From Caenibius sp. WL (GTDB lineage: Bacteria > Pseudomonadota > Alphaproteobacteria > Sphingomonadales > Sphingomonadaceae), in the NCBI RefSeq assembly GCF_019803445.1, contig NZ_CP081844.1, positions 3,236,501-3,300,500 on the forward strand: 64,000 nt of DNA. The letters run 5' to 3'. Under the pieces are notes generated by a model that saw only the letters and a program-made list of their open reading frames with translations, had not been told where the DNA came from and did no database searches. Position numbers and translations under genes: made by a program. Below are positions 17,109-26,108 of this stretch, piece by piece; position 1 is the stretch's first letter; each line of letters opens with the position of its first letter.

Positions 17109-18341
17109 CTAGCCCGCCTGCGAGGCAGGTTGCGGCGCGGCGCGGCGCGAGAGGGAGGACGACAGCCGCCCCCCGCTGAGCAGCTTCGCCGTCGACGGGC
17201 CGAGCGCTTTCAATCCGCGCCCGAGCAACACGGTCGCGCCCATCACCAGCACCGGCTGCGCCACCAGGAACAGCGGATAGAGCGGGGAACCGAGCGGCCC
17301 GGTCAGCTTGCCGATCACCGGCCCACCCAGCCACATCATGATGAGATGCGAACAGAACATCAGGAAGACATAAGGTTCGAAACGCAGCAAGGGCCGCGCC
17401 AGGCGGCTTTTCGCCAGCCGCCACGCGATCGACCAGAAGAACAGCGCCGTGGTGAAGCGCATCATCAGATCGGCCGAAGTCAGCAGCACGGGGTTGTCGA
17501 CCCCGCGATCGACACCGATCGTTTCCAGCCACACCTGCAGCGCCGCGAACAGAGCGTAGGCGCCGGCGACGATGACAAGCGGCCGCGACGCCATCCATGC
17601 GGCCAGATCGTGACGGCGCGCCAGCATGCCGACAAGGAAGAACAACAGGATCGAGGGGCGCAGCAGGAGAACGAACGACAGGCCCGAGACATTCCACGCC
17701 ACCGCCAGCGCGGCCACCACACCCAGCGCCCAGCTCGGCAGGCGCAGCAGCAGCGGCGCGGCCATCATGCAAACGAACAGATCGCGCAGGAACGGCATCT
17801 GCACGTTGATGTCGTTCGGAGTGGCGAGGCAGAACAGTTCATCGATGGTCCACCACCAGGCGGTGGGCATCGGGGCGCGTATCCAGCCCATCCATGCAGC
17901 GCCCGAAACCAGCACCATCGCCAGCGCGTTCCACAGCACCATCGGCGCCAGAATGGTCCGCGCCTTGCCCAGCACGAATGTGCGCCAGGACCGCCGGGCG
18001 AGCGATGCGGCAACCAGCCAGCCGGAAATGACGCTGAGCAGCGGCACCGCGCTGCGCCCCAGCAGTTCGATCAGCCCCCAGCGCAGCAGGCCCTGCGGGG
18101 TTTCGTTCAGCTTGATCAGATCGCCGCCGGCCAGCCCCGTCCACGCATGCACATAGACAATGCCCAGAATGCACAGGACGCGGGCGATGCCGATCGCGGC
18201 AGACAGGCGGGGATCAGGCTTGGACGGCGCGGCAGGCAGGCGGACGGTGGTGTTCTGGCTCAAAACCCTGGCATTGCGTTGTTGACGAATCGCTGCCCCT
18301 TGTCCGGCCTTTCCGCCGCAGGTCAACGCCAGCGCGGCCAT
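17109..18341 (-). CDS. membrane acyltransferase family 3 protein
   Basis: Integral inner-membrane protein of about 385-410 residues with some ten hydrophobic helices and the acyltransferase-3 signature start RVLCILGIVYVHAWTGL (the His is the likely catalytic residue), then VPLLSVISGWLVAASLARRS and an AMVLVSGAAWMGW loop. Family members O-acylate sugars, glycans or exported polysaccharides. No polysaccharide cluster is nearby, so the acceptor is unknown. The start is uncertain: ATG 18341 is listed, but TTG 18263 (SQNTTVRLPAAP...) removes about 26 unlikely residues and may be real. It is convergent with the WYL regulator. Confidence 0.75.
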   Translation of the reverse strand: MAALALTCGGKAGQGAAIRQQRNARVLSQNTTVRLPAAPSKPDPRLSAAIGIARVLCILGIVYVHAWTGLAGGDLIKLNETPQGLLRWGLIELLGRSAVPLLSVISGWLVAASLARRSWRTFVLGKARTILAPMVLWNALAMVLVSGAAWMGWIRAPMPTAWWWTIDELFCLATPNDINVQMPFLRDLFVCMMAAPLLLRLPSWALGVVAALAVAWNVSGLSFVLLLRPSILLFFLVGMLARRHDLAAWMASRPLVIVAGAYALFAALQVWLETIGVDRGVDNPVLLTSADLMMRFTTALFFWSIAWRLAKSRLARPLLRFEPYVFLMFCSHLIMMWLGGPVIGKLTGPLGSPLYPLFLVAQPVLVMGATVLLGRGLKALGPSTAKLLSGGRLSSSLSRRAAPQPASQAG

Positions 18342-18442
18342 TCCCGTCCGGCATCGGACCAAATCCCCGTGGCGAGGGGCGCGAGATAGATATCGGGAAG
18401 AGGCATTGCATGGTTTGCCATACGAATGGCCTTGGCACCATT

Positions 18443-18473
18443 CCCGCTCAGGCTGAGCGGGTTCTGTTTTTTT
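18443..18473 (+). terminator. rightward intrinsic terminator with no annotated gene in front of it
   Basis: CCCGCTCA-GGC-TGAGCGGG (18443-18461) is followed by TTCTGTTTTTTT. It can only end rightward transcription, yet both flanking genes run leftward. It could terminate a small RNA starting near 18340-18400, or be a repeat-derived hairpin. Confidence 0.5.
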
Positions 18474-18501
18474 GGGTAGGATTTGCAAACCACACACCCC
18501 C

Positions 18502-18526
18502 AAAGAAAAAGGGGCCTTGCGGCCCC
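18502..18526 (-). terminator. terminator of bfr
   Basis: Read leftward, GGGGCC-GCAA-GGCCCC is followed by TTTTTCTTT, about 30 nt after the bfr stop. Confidence 0.85.
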
Positions 18527-18556
18527 TTCTCCCGATCCGGCCATCCGGCGTGGCGC

Positions 18557-19039
18557 TTATTCGCCGCCCGCGGGTTCGCTGTTGAGCTGCACGTAGTTCT
18601 GCAGGCCCATACGCTCGATCATGTCGAACTGGGTTTCGAGGAAGTCGACATGCTCTTCCTCGCTTTCGAGAATCTTCTCGAAGATTTCGCGGCTGATGTA
18701 ATCGCGCACCGTTTCGCAATATGCGATCGCATCGCGCAGCAGGGGGAGCGCTTCCATTTCCAGCGCGAGATCGGCCTTGAGGATTTCCTCGACCGTTTCG
18801 CCGACTTTCAGCCGGTTGATCGCCTGGAAATTGGGCAGACCGTCGAGAAACAGCACACGTTCCGCCAGGGCGTCGGCATGTTTCATTTCATCGATCGATT
18901 CATGCCGTTCGTACTCGGCCAGCTTGTTGACGCCCCAATGCTTGAGCGTACGGTAATGCAGCCAGTACTGGTTGATCGCGGTCAGCTCGTTGGTCAGAGC
19001 CTTGTTCAGGAACTCGATGACCTTGGGATCGCCCTTCAT
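18557..19039 (-). CDS. bfr: bacterioferritin
   Basis: Heme-containing 24-mer iron-storage protein that oxidises Fe(II) and stores it as mineral. All diiron ferroxidase ligands are present at canonical positions: Glu18, Glu51, His54, Glu94, Glu127 and His130. Met52 is the axial heme ligand. The 160-residue length is standard. ATG 19039 is chosen on family alignment (KGDPKVIEFLNKALTNELTA) and a GAGG ribosome site. The bacterioferritin-associated ferredoxin gene lies about 130 bp upstream on the same strand, so synthesis and release of iron are encoded side by side. A strong terminator follows. Confidence 0.97.
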   Translation of the reverse strand: MKGDPKVIEFLNKALTNELTAINQYWLHYRTLKHWGVNKLAEYERHESIDEMKHADALAERVLFLDGLPNFQAINRLKVGETVEEILKADLALEMEALPLLRDAIAYCETVRDYISREIFEKILESEEEHVDFLETQFDMIERMGLQNYVQLNSEPAGGE

Positions 19040-19167
19040 AGTAACCTCGTGGAATTCGGAAAAGTGCTGGCGCGCCCTATGCGCCCAAAACCCCGAATTG
19101 ACAAGGCAGCGACCCAAAAAACCCAGGATTTCCTAGGGTTTGCGAATGTTTTTCAGAAACAGGAGCC

Positions 19168-19350
19168 TCAAGCCGGACAGACGGCGAATTCGCGTTCTTC
19201 TTCCAGTATCGCCTCTGCATCGTCGAGGCATGTGCAACAATCGGGCGTTTTGCCCAATGCGGCATAGACATTCCTCGCACTGCCCGGGCAACGGCGCGCT
19301 TCTCTGCGCAGATCGCATTCCCGGATCGCGTTACAGATGCAAATGTACAA
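19168..19350 (-). CDS. bfd: bacterioferritin-associated ferredoxin Bfd (TTG start)
   Basis: A 60-residue [2Fe-2S] protein that docks on bacterioferritin and reduces the core so that iron is released. The sequence begins MYICICNAIRECDLR, and the four cluster cysteines Cys4, Cys6, Cys38 and Cys41 have the spacing of E. coli Bfd. The gene begins with TTG at 19350, supported by GGGAG 7 nt upstream. No ATG or GTG exists in this frame at the right place, so an ATG-only search misses it. Downstream, after about 130 bp, lies bfr. A Fur-like imperfect palindrome sits 36 nt upstream (19386-19404), and iron-repressed expression is likely by analogy. Confidence 0.88.
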   Translation of the reverse strand: MYICICNAIRECDLRREARRCPGSARNVYAALGKTPDCCTCLDDAEAILEEEREFAVCPA

Positions 19351-19385
19351 GGCACATCTCCCGTGACTCGCTTCTCCTTCTATAT

Positions 19386-19404
19386 AATGCGAACGTCTTG
19401 CATT
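19386..19404 (-). promoter_or_regulatory. iron-box-like palindrome upstream of bfd
   Basis: AATGC-N9-GCATT lies within TATAATGCGAACGTCTTGC and onward, in the intergenic region ahead of bfd. It matches the E. coli Fur consensus at only about half its positions. Its placement before an iron-mobilisation gene makes Fur control plausible. Confidence 0.4.
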
Positions 19405-19436
19405 AACAAGACCCATTTCCATCCATCCGCAATGTT

Positions 19437-20726
19437 TCAATCCGCGCGTTTCAGCGGAAACATTCGCCCATAAGTCAGGCAGCGCCAGAGCCATTCGAGC
19501 GGGCCATATGCGAATCGGGCAAGCCACGGCCGCGACCAGGCGAGCATGACCGCGCAGCCCAGCAGCATCGGCAGCAGCAGCATCGTCCGGCCCCATTCTC
19601 CGAAAAAGCCGAGCCCCCAGCCCTGAAAGATCACGGCCATCAGCAGCGATGTCCCGAGATAGTTGCTGAACGCCATCCGCCCGGCGGCGATCAGGCGCTG
19701 TCCCAATGCCGTGCCAGCCGCACGCGGCGCCAGCCACGCCAGCCACGCGGCCAGTCCCAGAACCATCGGCAGCCGCGCGATCTGCGCCGGGCCCAGCGCG
19801 ATCATGAACGTCAAATAGAACGGGTCCCCCGCGCGGATCAGCCACACGGCCAGCGGCACAGTCAGCAACATCCCCGCCGCGATGCCCGCCAGCCCCCAGC
19901 GCAGCAACCGGCGATTCCCCGCGCCGTTGAACACCCCCGCGCGGTAGAGCCCGATGCCGATCAGCATCGAGGGGAAGCTTTCGCACAGGGCCATCAACCC
20001 GCCCGTCAGAAGGCCGGTGCCCTGTTCCATCCAGTTATAGCTGACGATCCCCCACAGGCCGCCGTGCATCACCGCGGTTTCGTGCGCGGCATCGCTCAAC
20101 ATCCCGGCATAGTTCGCCCAATAGGGGTCCTGCCCCCCGGCACCGGCGATACAGCGGGCCACATCCGCGCAGGCGGCCAGTGCGGCGTTTTCTTCCGGCA
20201 GGGCGGTGAAGAACGGCTGCGCCTGAAACAGCGCCCCCAGCACATAGAACGCGGTGCCCAGCGCCAGCGCCGTCGCGGCGGGCAGGCGATGCGCGCCGAT
20301 CGCCAGCACCACCATGCCGCACAGGGCGTAGGAAAACACGATATCGCCCCGGAACAGAAGGAAATAATGCGCCGCCCCGAACAGGCCGAGCCAAGCCAGA
20401 CGGCGCCATTGCAGGGCATTGCCCTTGGCTTCGGTGAACAGCACCAGCCCCGCCCCGAACAGCACCGCGAACAGCCCGCGCATCTTGCCGTCGATCAGCA
20501 GGAACTGGACGAACCACACGATCCTGTCGGCCAGTGTCATCGGTTCGGGCAACGCGCCCGGCCAGACGGATGTCACCGTCGGCTGCGCAAAGCCGACGAT
20601 ATTGGCATAGAGAATGCCGAGAACGGCGATGCCGCGAATGAAATCCAGCGTGACAAGGCGGCCCGGCCCCCGCGCCGCGCCTTCACCGTTCGTTTCAGCC
20701 GGATCGCGCCATGCCGCCTGCCCCAT
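19437..20726 (-). CDS. DUF418 (YeiB-type) polytopic membrane protein
   Basis: A 429-residue inner-membrane protein with about ten hydrophobic helices. The N-terminal signature LDFIRGIAVLGILYANIVGF and the C-terminal DUF418 region (AAGRMAFSNYLGTSLLMAVI, then PLEWLWRCLTYGR) define the family. DUF418 proteins are distantly related to acyltransferase-3 membrane proteins, and their substrates are unknown. It lies 6 nt downstream of the SPOR/Sel1 protein on the same strand and is probably co-transcribed with it. Confidence 0.85.
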   Translation of the reverse strand: MGQAAWRDPAETNGEGAARGPGRLVTLDFIRGIAVLGILYANIVGFAQPTVTSVWPGALPEPMTLADRIVWFVQFLLIDGKMRGLFAVLFGAGLVLFTEAKGNALQWRRLAWLGLFGAAHYFLLFRGDIVFSYALCGMVVLAIGAHRLPAATALALGTAFYVLGALFQAQPFFTALPEENAALAACADVARCIAGAGGQDPYWANYAGMLSDAAHETAVMHGGLWGIVSYNWMEQGTGLLTGGLMALCESFPSMLIGIGLYRAGVFNGAGNRRLLRWGLAGIAAGMLLTVPLAVWLIRAGDPFYLTFMIALGPAQIARLPMVLGLAAWLAWLAPRAAGTALGQRLIAAGRMAFSNYLGTSLLMAVIFQGWGLGFFGEWGRTMLLLPMLLGCAVMLAWSRPWLARFAYGPLEWLWRCLTYGRMFPLKRAD

Positions 20727-20732
20727 CGGGTA

Positions 20733-21872
20733 TCAGCGCGTCACGAGGCAGCTTTGCCCGCTCTGCCGCAATGTGGCGCAGGCGGACGCGGCTGCCGCTT
20801 CGCTGGCAAAGCCGCCCGCCAGCAATCGGGTCAGCTTGCCTGCGGGCACGAGAATCTTGGTCTTGCCCGCCAGCGGGCCCCTGCCGCCGAGCTTGCGCCA
20901 CAGCGCATCGGCATTGCCCGCCACCGAGAACGCCCCCAGTTGCACCCGCCACGGCCCATTGGCCGCCGCAGGCGCGGCGCGGGCGGGCTCCGCCGCCTTG
21001 CGCACAGGGGCGGTAGCCGGTTTGGGACCGGCAGCGGCAACCTGCGCGGGCTTGGCCGGTGCGGGCTTCGCCGATGCGGGCCGGGCCACGGCCCCTTGGG
21101 GGCGGGCATAGTCGGCCCCGGCGGATGCCGGGCTTTCCGTGCCCGTCTCCCGCGCGGCGGCGGCGAGATGATCCTGCGATGCCCCGGCGGATACCGGCAC
21201 AGACACAGGCGATGGCGATGGCGATGGCGTGGCCGCGCTGGCCGCCGCTCTGCCCCGGGCGAGATCGGCGCTGGCCAGTTGCTGGGCCCGGGTCGCTTCT
21301 GCCTGCGCCTGCAACTGCGTGGCCAGTGCGGCCCCCTTCTGGCGCTCTTCAAGCGGGATATACTGATCCATCTGGCCGATCGCCTGCGCGGCCTGCGGCA
21401 GCCCCTGCCCGTTGGCCAGAGTGACCAGCGCATAGGCGCGCGGCCAGTCCTTCTCCAGCAGATCGCCGTTGAAATGGGAAATGCCCAGCAGATACTGTGC
21501 GCGCGGATCGCCGCGCCCGGCGGCTTCACGCAGATAGGGCAGCGCTTCGCTGCGCTGGCCCTTCTGGAACAGCAACAACCCGTAATTGTCCGCCGCCAGC
21601 GGATGCCCCGCGGCCGCCGCGCGGGCGTAAAGCTCTTCCGCCTTGGTCGTGTCCTGCGCCACCCCGCGCCCCAGCCGGTAAGCCTGCGCCAGATTGTACG
21701 CCGCATCGGCATCGCCTTTGCCCGCTTCGGCCCGCCATTGGGCGACCGCCGCGGCATAATCCCCGCGATCCCATGCCTCGACGCCTTCCTTGCTCCCGGC
21801 AAGCGCCGATGCCCCGGCCATGAAAGCCAGCGCCGCAACGGCGGTTCGCGTGTATCTGCGCATGGTAACCAT
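20733..21872 (-). CDS. exported Sel1-repeat and SPOR-domain protein
   Basis: A 379-residue periplasmic protein with an N-terminal signal (RRYTRTAVAALAFMAGASALA), several Sel1/TPR-like helix pairs (for example AAYNLAQAYRLGRGVAQD, ADNYGLLLFQKGQRSEAL, AQYLLGISHFNGDLLEKD), a long Pro/Ala/Lys-rich linker, and a C-terminal SPOR domain (RVQLGAFSVAGNADALWRKL). SPOR domains bind denuded septal glycan, so a role in cell division or envelope remodelling is likely. It is divergent from a second TPR/SPOR protein starting at 22209. The start could be ATG 21872 or the in-frame ATG 21863. Confidence 0.88.
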   Translation of the reverse strand: MVTMRRYTRTAVAALAFMAGASALAGSKEGVEAWDRGDYAAAVAQWRAEAGKGDADAAYNLAQAYRLGRGVAQDTTKAEELYARAAAAGHPLAADNYGLLLFQKGQRSEALPYLREAAGRGDPRAQYLLGISHFNGDLLEKDWPRAYALVTLANGQGLPQAAQAIGQMDQYIPLEERQKGAALATQLQAQAEATRAQQLASADLARGRAAASAATPSPSPSPVSVPVSAGASQDHLAAAARETGTESPASAGADYARPQGAVARPASAKPAPAKPAQVAAAGPKPATAPVRKAAEPARAAPAAANGPWRVQLGAFSVAGNADALWRKLGGRGPLAGKTKILVPAGKLTRLLAGGFASEAAAASACATLRQSGQSCLVTR

Positions 21873-22208
21873 ATCGTCCCTGTCTTGCTCGATCGGACCT
21901 AGTACCCGGAAACCATAGGGGACAAGCGGTTAGCAAACCCTTTCCATCACCTGTGCCGTTGCTGGGCTGTTTCGGCGCGGCCGCTCATGCGATGCATGGC
22001 ATACCGCATTAACCCAAAATTAGGAGCAGCCTGCCAATTTCCGCATGAATTGCCGGAGCGGGGGGCGTCTCCGGAATCGAACGGGGGGCTGGCCAATGCC
22101 GGAAAGCATCGTGCCTGACAGCATCGGCTGTGCACAACGCATATGCGGCGCACCGCGCGCATGGGCTGAATGCCCCCGATTGCCCGGAGCACCAAGGACA
22201 TACCCGAC
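21873..22208. other. 336-bp divergent intergenic region between two SPOR-domain genes
   Basis: No gene is recognised. The region must hold two divergent promoters. GCGATGCATGGCATACCGCAT near 21990 and GGAATCGAACGGGGGGCTGG near 22072 are the only eye-catching stretches, and I cannot assign either to a regulator. Confidence 0.4.
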
Positions 22209-23555
22209 ATGACCCAGACCGCGAACCGCAAGCGCCTGCTCGTTCTGGCCGCCGCAGCGTTGATCGGCAGCAGCGCGCTGACGGGCAGTCTCTATGCCCG
22301 CACGCCCGATGCCGCCATGTCCGCGCGGCAGGCCCAGAACGCGCTCGCCAAAGGGAAACGGGACAAGGCCGTTGCATGGGCGGAACAGGCTGTGGCCGCC
22401 GCGCCGGACAATGCGGGTTATCGCACCACGCTGGGGTCCGCCTATCTCAACGCGGGCCGTTTCGTGTCCGCCGCCGCCGCGTTTGGCGATGCCGTGGCGC
22501 TGGGCGACACCTCGCCGCGCACCATGCTCAGCCTCGCGCTCGCGCAGATCGGTGCGGGCCGCGCGGGGGAAGCGCTGGCCGTGCTCGACAGCGCCAATGA
22601 CACCATCGCCCCCGCCGATCTCGGCCTGGCCTATGCGCTGGCGGGCGATCCCCAGCGCGGCGCGGCGATTCTGACCGATGCCATCCGCAGCGGCGAAAAC
22701 ACGCCCAAAGTCCGCCAGAACCTTGCCTATACCCTGGCGATTGGCGGGGACTGGCGGCAGGCCCGCATCATGGCATCGATGGATATTCCGGCGGAAAAGC
22801 TGGGCGACCGGCTGGCCGAATGGGCCGCCACCGCGCAATCGGGCGCATTCCAGCACCGCGTCGCGGCGCTGCTGCAAGTCCCGGTGATCGCGAAGGACCC
22901 GGGCCGCCCCGAAGCATTCGCGCTGACCGGCACGCCCGCGCAACAACCGCCCGCCGCCGACAGCGGCCCGGCCGAAGCGGCCTATACAGCGCCCGCCGCG
23001 CCCTATCGCGGCGGCGAACTGCCCGCGCTTGCGCCGGTCGCCGCTGCTTCCGCCGCACCGATCAAAGTGATCCCCGCCCATTACACCCCTGCACCCACCG
23101 CCGCCCAGCCCGACGATTTCCACGCGGCATTCGTGGCGGACACACCGCAAGGGGCGACGCCGACGGCCATGATCGCCGATTCGGTCCGGTTCGTATCCCA
23201 GCCGGTGGTGCAGGCGATCCCGGCCCGCTATCGCACGAGCCCCGCCCCGCTTCCGGCCCCCCAGCCCACACGGCGCGAAACGCCATCGGCAACTGTCGCG
23301 GCGGCGAAGCGGCCGAGCGGCAACCGACTGGTCCAGCTGGGCGCGTTCGGATCGGAACAACGCGCCCGGCAGGCATCGCAGATCTATCTCCGGCAATATC
23401 GCGGGCTCGATCCCAGCCAGATCCGGATCACTCAGGCCAACGTGAACGGCAAGACCTATTGGCGCGTTTTGGCGGCAGGATTGAGCCTAGCCGACGCCCG
23501 CGCCGTGTGTTCGACGCTCAAGGCCCAGGGGCAAATCTGCCTGACCAACGGCTGA
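22209..23555 (+). CDS. exported TPR and SPOR-domain protein
   Basis: A 448-residue protein with a signal peptide (NRKRLLVLAAAALIGSSALT), two or more tetratricopeptide motifs (ALAKGKRDKAVAWAEQAVAA, YRTTLGSAYLNAGRFVSAAA, LALAQIGAGRAGEALAVLD), a long low-complexity Pro/Ala linker, and a C-terminal SPOR domain (VQLGAFGSEQRARQASQIYL ... YWRVLAAGLSLADARAVC). It probably binds septal peptidoglycan. ATG 22209 is chosen because it places the signal peptide at the N-terminus; an earlier ATG only adds polar residues. Its divergent neighbour has the same domain logic, so the pair may be an ancient duplication or a functional pair. Confidence 0.87.
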   Translation: MTQTANRKRLLVLAAAALIGSSALTGSLYARTPDAAMSARQAQNALAKGKRDKAVAWAEQAVAAAPDNAGYRTTLGSAYLNAGRFVSAAAAFGDAVALGDTSPRTMLSLALAQIGAGRAGEALAVLDSANDTIAPADLGLAYALAGDPQRGAAILTDAIRSGENTPKVRQNLAYTLAIGGDWRQARIMASMDIPAEKLGDRLAEWAATAQSGAFQHRVAALLQVPVIAKDPGRPEAFALTGTPAQQPPAADSGPAEAAYTAPAAPYRGGELPALAPVAAASAAPIKVIPAHYTPAPTAAQPDDFHAAFVADTPQGATPTAMIADSVRFVSQPVVQAIPARYRTSPAPLPAPQPTRRETPSATVAAAKRPSGNRLVQLGAFGSEQRARQASQIYLRQYRGLDPSQIRITQANVNGKTYWRVLAAGLSLADARAVCSTLKAQGQICLTNG

Positions 23556-23611
23556 CCGGCCTGGCGGAGGATCGCTCCGCCCCTCTGCCTATCTAGCCAT
23601 GCGCCCGGCGG

Positions 23612-24841
23612 TCAGCCGATCGCCACGCCGCCCTTGTAAAGCGCGGTGGCGCGGCCCTGCACCGGCTGCCCATCGAACGGGGTGTTGCCCGCGCTGGCCG
23701 CCATGCGCGTGGACGAGATCACCCACGGCTTGTCCGGATCGACCAGCACCAGATCGGCTTCCAGCCCCGTTTCCAGCCGTCCGGCGGGAACGCCCAGCAG
23801 CTGCGCCGGATTGCCCGCCGCCAGCGCGAAAGCGCGCGCCATATCGATCACCCCGTCGCGCACCAGCGACAGCACCATCGCCAGCAGGCTTTCCGCCCCG
23901 GCCATGCCCGGTTCGGCATCGGCGAACGGCAGGCGCTTGTCTTCGGGCCCACGCGGATCGTGGCCCGATGCGATGACATCGATCGTGCCGTCAGCGATGG
24001 CGGCAATCACCGCCTGCCGGTCCGCTTCCTGCCGCAAGGGTGGCGACAGCCGCGCATAAGTGTGGAATTTCGCCACGGCGAGATCGGACAGCATGTAATG
24101 CGCAGGCGTGACGCCCGCTGTCACCGCCACGCCGCGCAGCTTCGCCGCGCGCACCAGATCGAGCGCGGCCTGCGTCGTCACCTGGCGGAAATGCAGGCGC
24201 GCGCCCGCCATTTCGGCCAGCGCGATATCACGCGCCACGGCCACCGCCTCCGCCTGTGCGGGGGCGCTGGGCAGGCCCAGCCGGGTCGCCATTTCGCCTG
24301 CGGTGGCCACGGCGCTGCCCACCAGCCCCGCATCCTCGGCATGGCTGACCACCACCATGTCCAGCATCGCCGCATAGCGCAGCAGGCGCAGCATGATGCC
24401 CGAATCCGCAATCCAGCCGCGCCCGGTGGCGATGCCGCGCGCGCCCGCATCGCGCATCAGCGCCAGTTCGGCCAGTTCGCGCCCTTCCAGCCCGCGCGTG
24501 GCCCCGGCCAGCGGATGGACCCAGAAATCGGGCTTGCCGCTATAGGCGAGGAACTGCACCCGCGCCGGGTGATCCAGCGGCGGCGCCTGATCGGGCATCA
24601 GCGCCGCGCGGGTGATCCCACCGAAATGGAACGCGGGCTTGTCCACCGCGAAAACGCCGAAATCGACCAGGCCGGGTGCGATCAGTTTCCCCCCGGCGTC
24701 GACGATCTCATCCCCGTCTTCCGGATCGATCGCGCCGAGGCCGACAATCCGGCCTTCGACGCAGCGCAAGGCGCCGGTGCGCACTTCGCCGGGCAGGACG
24801 AGCCGCCCGCCGGTGATCGTCAAGGGGCGTTGCTGCTTCAT
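23612..24841 (-). CDS. pyrC: dihydroorotase-like protein PyrC', probably non-catalytic partner of aspartate transcarbamoylase
   Basis: A 409-residue amidohydrolase-fold protein aligned with class I dihydroorotases ([73 protein letters not shown]). The metal-binding HxHxR motif after PGLVD is replaced (FGVFAVDKP, about residues 61-69), and the catalytic Asp region normally reading TDHAPH is SGHDPR, so dihydroorotase activity is unlikely. In Pseudomonas such PyrC' proteins are structural partners of PyrB. It overlaps the end of pyrB by 4 nt (ATGA), implying coupled translation and a joint complex. A functional dihydroorotase should be encoded elsewhere. Confidence 0.85.
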   Translation of the reverse strand: MKQQRPLTITGGRLVLPGEVRTGALRCVEGRIVGLGAIDPEDGDEIVDAGGKLIAPGLVDFGVFAVDKPAFHFGGITRAALMPDQAPPLDHPARVQFLAYSGKPDFWVHPLAGATRGLEGRELAELALMRDAGARGIATGRGWIADSGIMLRLLRYAAMLDMVVVSHAEDAGLVGSAVATAGEMATRLGLPSAPAQAEAVAVARDIALAEMAGARLHFRQVTTQAALDLVRAAKLRGVAVTAGVTPAHYMLSDLAVAKFHTYARLSPPLRQEADRQAVIAAIADGTIDVIASGHDPRGPEDKRLPFADAEPGMAGAESLLAMVLSLVRDGVIDMARAFALAAGNPAQLLGVPAGRLETGLEADLVLVDPDKPWVISSTRMAASAGNTPFDGQPVQGRATALYKGGVAIG

Positions 24842-25872
24842 GCCCGGTTCCCCTGTGCTTCGGCCCAGCCTTCGACCCCGCGCGAACGACGCGTCAGCAC
24901 ATCGAGGCAGGCCATGCGGATGGCCACGCCCATTTCCACCTGCCGGGTGATCAGGCTGGTCCCGGCCAGATCGGCCACTTCGCTGTCGATTTCCACGCCG
25001 CGGTTCATCGGCCCGGGATGCATCACCAGCGCATCGGGCGCGCAGCGGCGCAGCCGCTGCGCCGTCAAACCATAAAGGTGGCGATATTCGCGCGGACTGG
25101 GGATGAACTGGCCCTGCATCCGCTCGTTCTGCAAACGCAGCATCATCACGATATCGGCCCCGTCCAGCGCGGCTTCGAAATCGTGGAAGGTTTCCACGCC
25201 CATCGCTTCGATCGCTTCGGGCATCAGCGCCGGCGGCGCGCAGACCCGCACTCTCGCGCCGAGCGAGGCGAGGCAGAGAATATTGGAACGGGCCACGCGG
25301 CTGTGCAGGATATCCCCGCAGATCGTCACCCGCAGCCCGTTGAATTCCTCGCTTTTCCCGCGTTCGCGCAGGGCATGGCGAATGGTCAGCGCATCGAGCA
25401 GGGCCTGCGTCGGATGTTCGTGCTGGCCATCCCCGGCGTTGAGCACCGGACAGGCGACCTGATCGGCGATCAGCGCCACCGCGCCCGAACTGGCATGGCG
25501 GATGACGATGGCATCGGCCCGCATCGCATTCAGCGTCACCGCCGTGTCGATCAGCGTTTCGCCCTTCTTGATGCTCGATTGCGCGGCCAGCATGTTGACG
25601 ACATCCGCCCCCAGCCGCTTGCCCGCGATTTCGAAGCTGAGCAGCGTGCGCGTCGAATTTTCGAAGAAGGCGTTGATGATCGTCAGCCCGGCCAGCGCTT
25701 CGGAATGTTTCGCCGCGCGTCGGTTCAGTTCGACCCATTGTTCCGCTTCGTCCAGCAGGAAGAGGATTTCGTGAGTCTCGAGCCCGGCGATGCCGAGCAG
25801 GCCGCGATGCGGAAAGGCGAGACCACCGGCCGGATACTGGCCACGGGCGGGAGTGATGGGCGGCAATGTCAT
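24838..25872 (-). CDS. pyrB: aspartate carbamoyltransferase catalytic subunit
   Basis: Condenses carbamoyl phosphate with aspartate in the first committed step of pyrimidine synthesis. The 344 residues show the carbamoyl-phosphate motif [12 protein letters not shown] (STRT at 73-76), the HPTQALLD loop, and [12 protein letters not shown] near the end. The start is ATG 25872. The stop overlaps the ATG of the dihydroorotase-like gene by 4 nt. No pyrI regulatory-subunit gene is beside it, as expected for the pyrB-pyrC' class. The sppA gene is divergent, 236 bp away. Confidence 0.96.
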   Translation of the reverse strand: MTLPPITPARGQYPAGGLAFPHRGLLGIAGLETHEILFLLDEAEQWVELNRRAAKHSEALAGLTIINAFFENSTRTLLSFEIAGKRLGADVVNMLAAQSSIKKGETLIDTAVTLNAMRADAIVIRHASSGAVALIADQVACPVLNAGDGQHEHPTQALLDALTIRHALRERGKSEEFNGLRVTICGDILHSRVARSNILCLASLGARVRVCAPPALMPEAIEAMGVETFHDFEAALDGADIVMMLRLQNERMQGQFIPSPREYRHLYGLTAQRLRRCAPDALVMHPGPMNRGVEIDSEVADLAGTSLITRQVEMGVAIRMACLDVLTRRSRGVEGWAEAQGNRA

Positions 25873-26108
25873 TGAAACGGGGCCTTTACTGCGCCGCGCG
25901 CTCCCGCTCAAGGTGATTCGGCGGCGATTTCCCCGCCTTTGCCATGGCCTGGCCCCGTGATCGGCCCGATGATCGTTCGGCCGCTTTCCCCAGCTTGCCC
26001 TCCTTTTCGCAAGCGGCAGATGTTTCCATTGGCCTGCAAATCCCTCTAAGACGTGGCGCTGTAGCCTGCGGCGATCATGGCGGGCCATGCGACAGGAGCA
26101 TTTCGATC

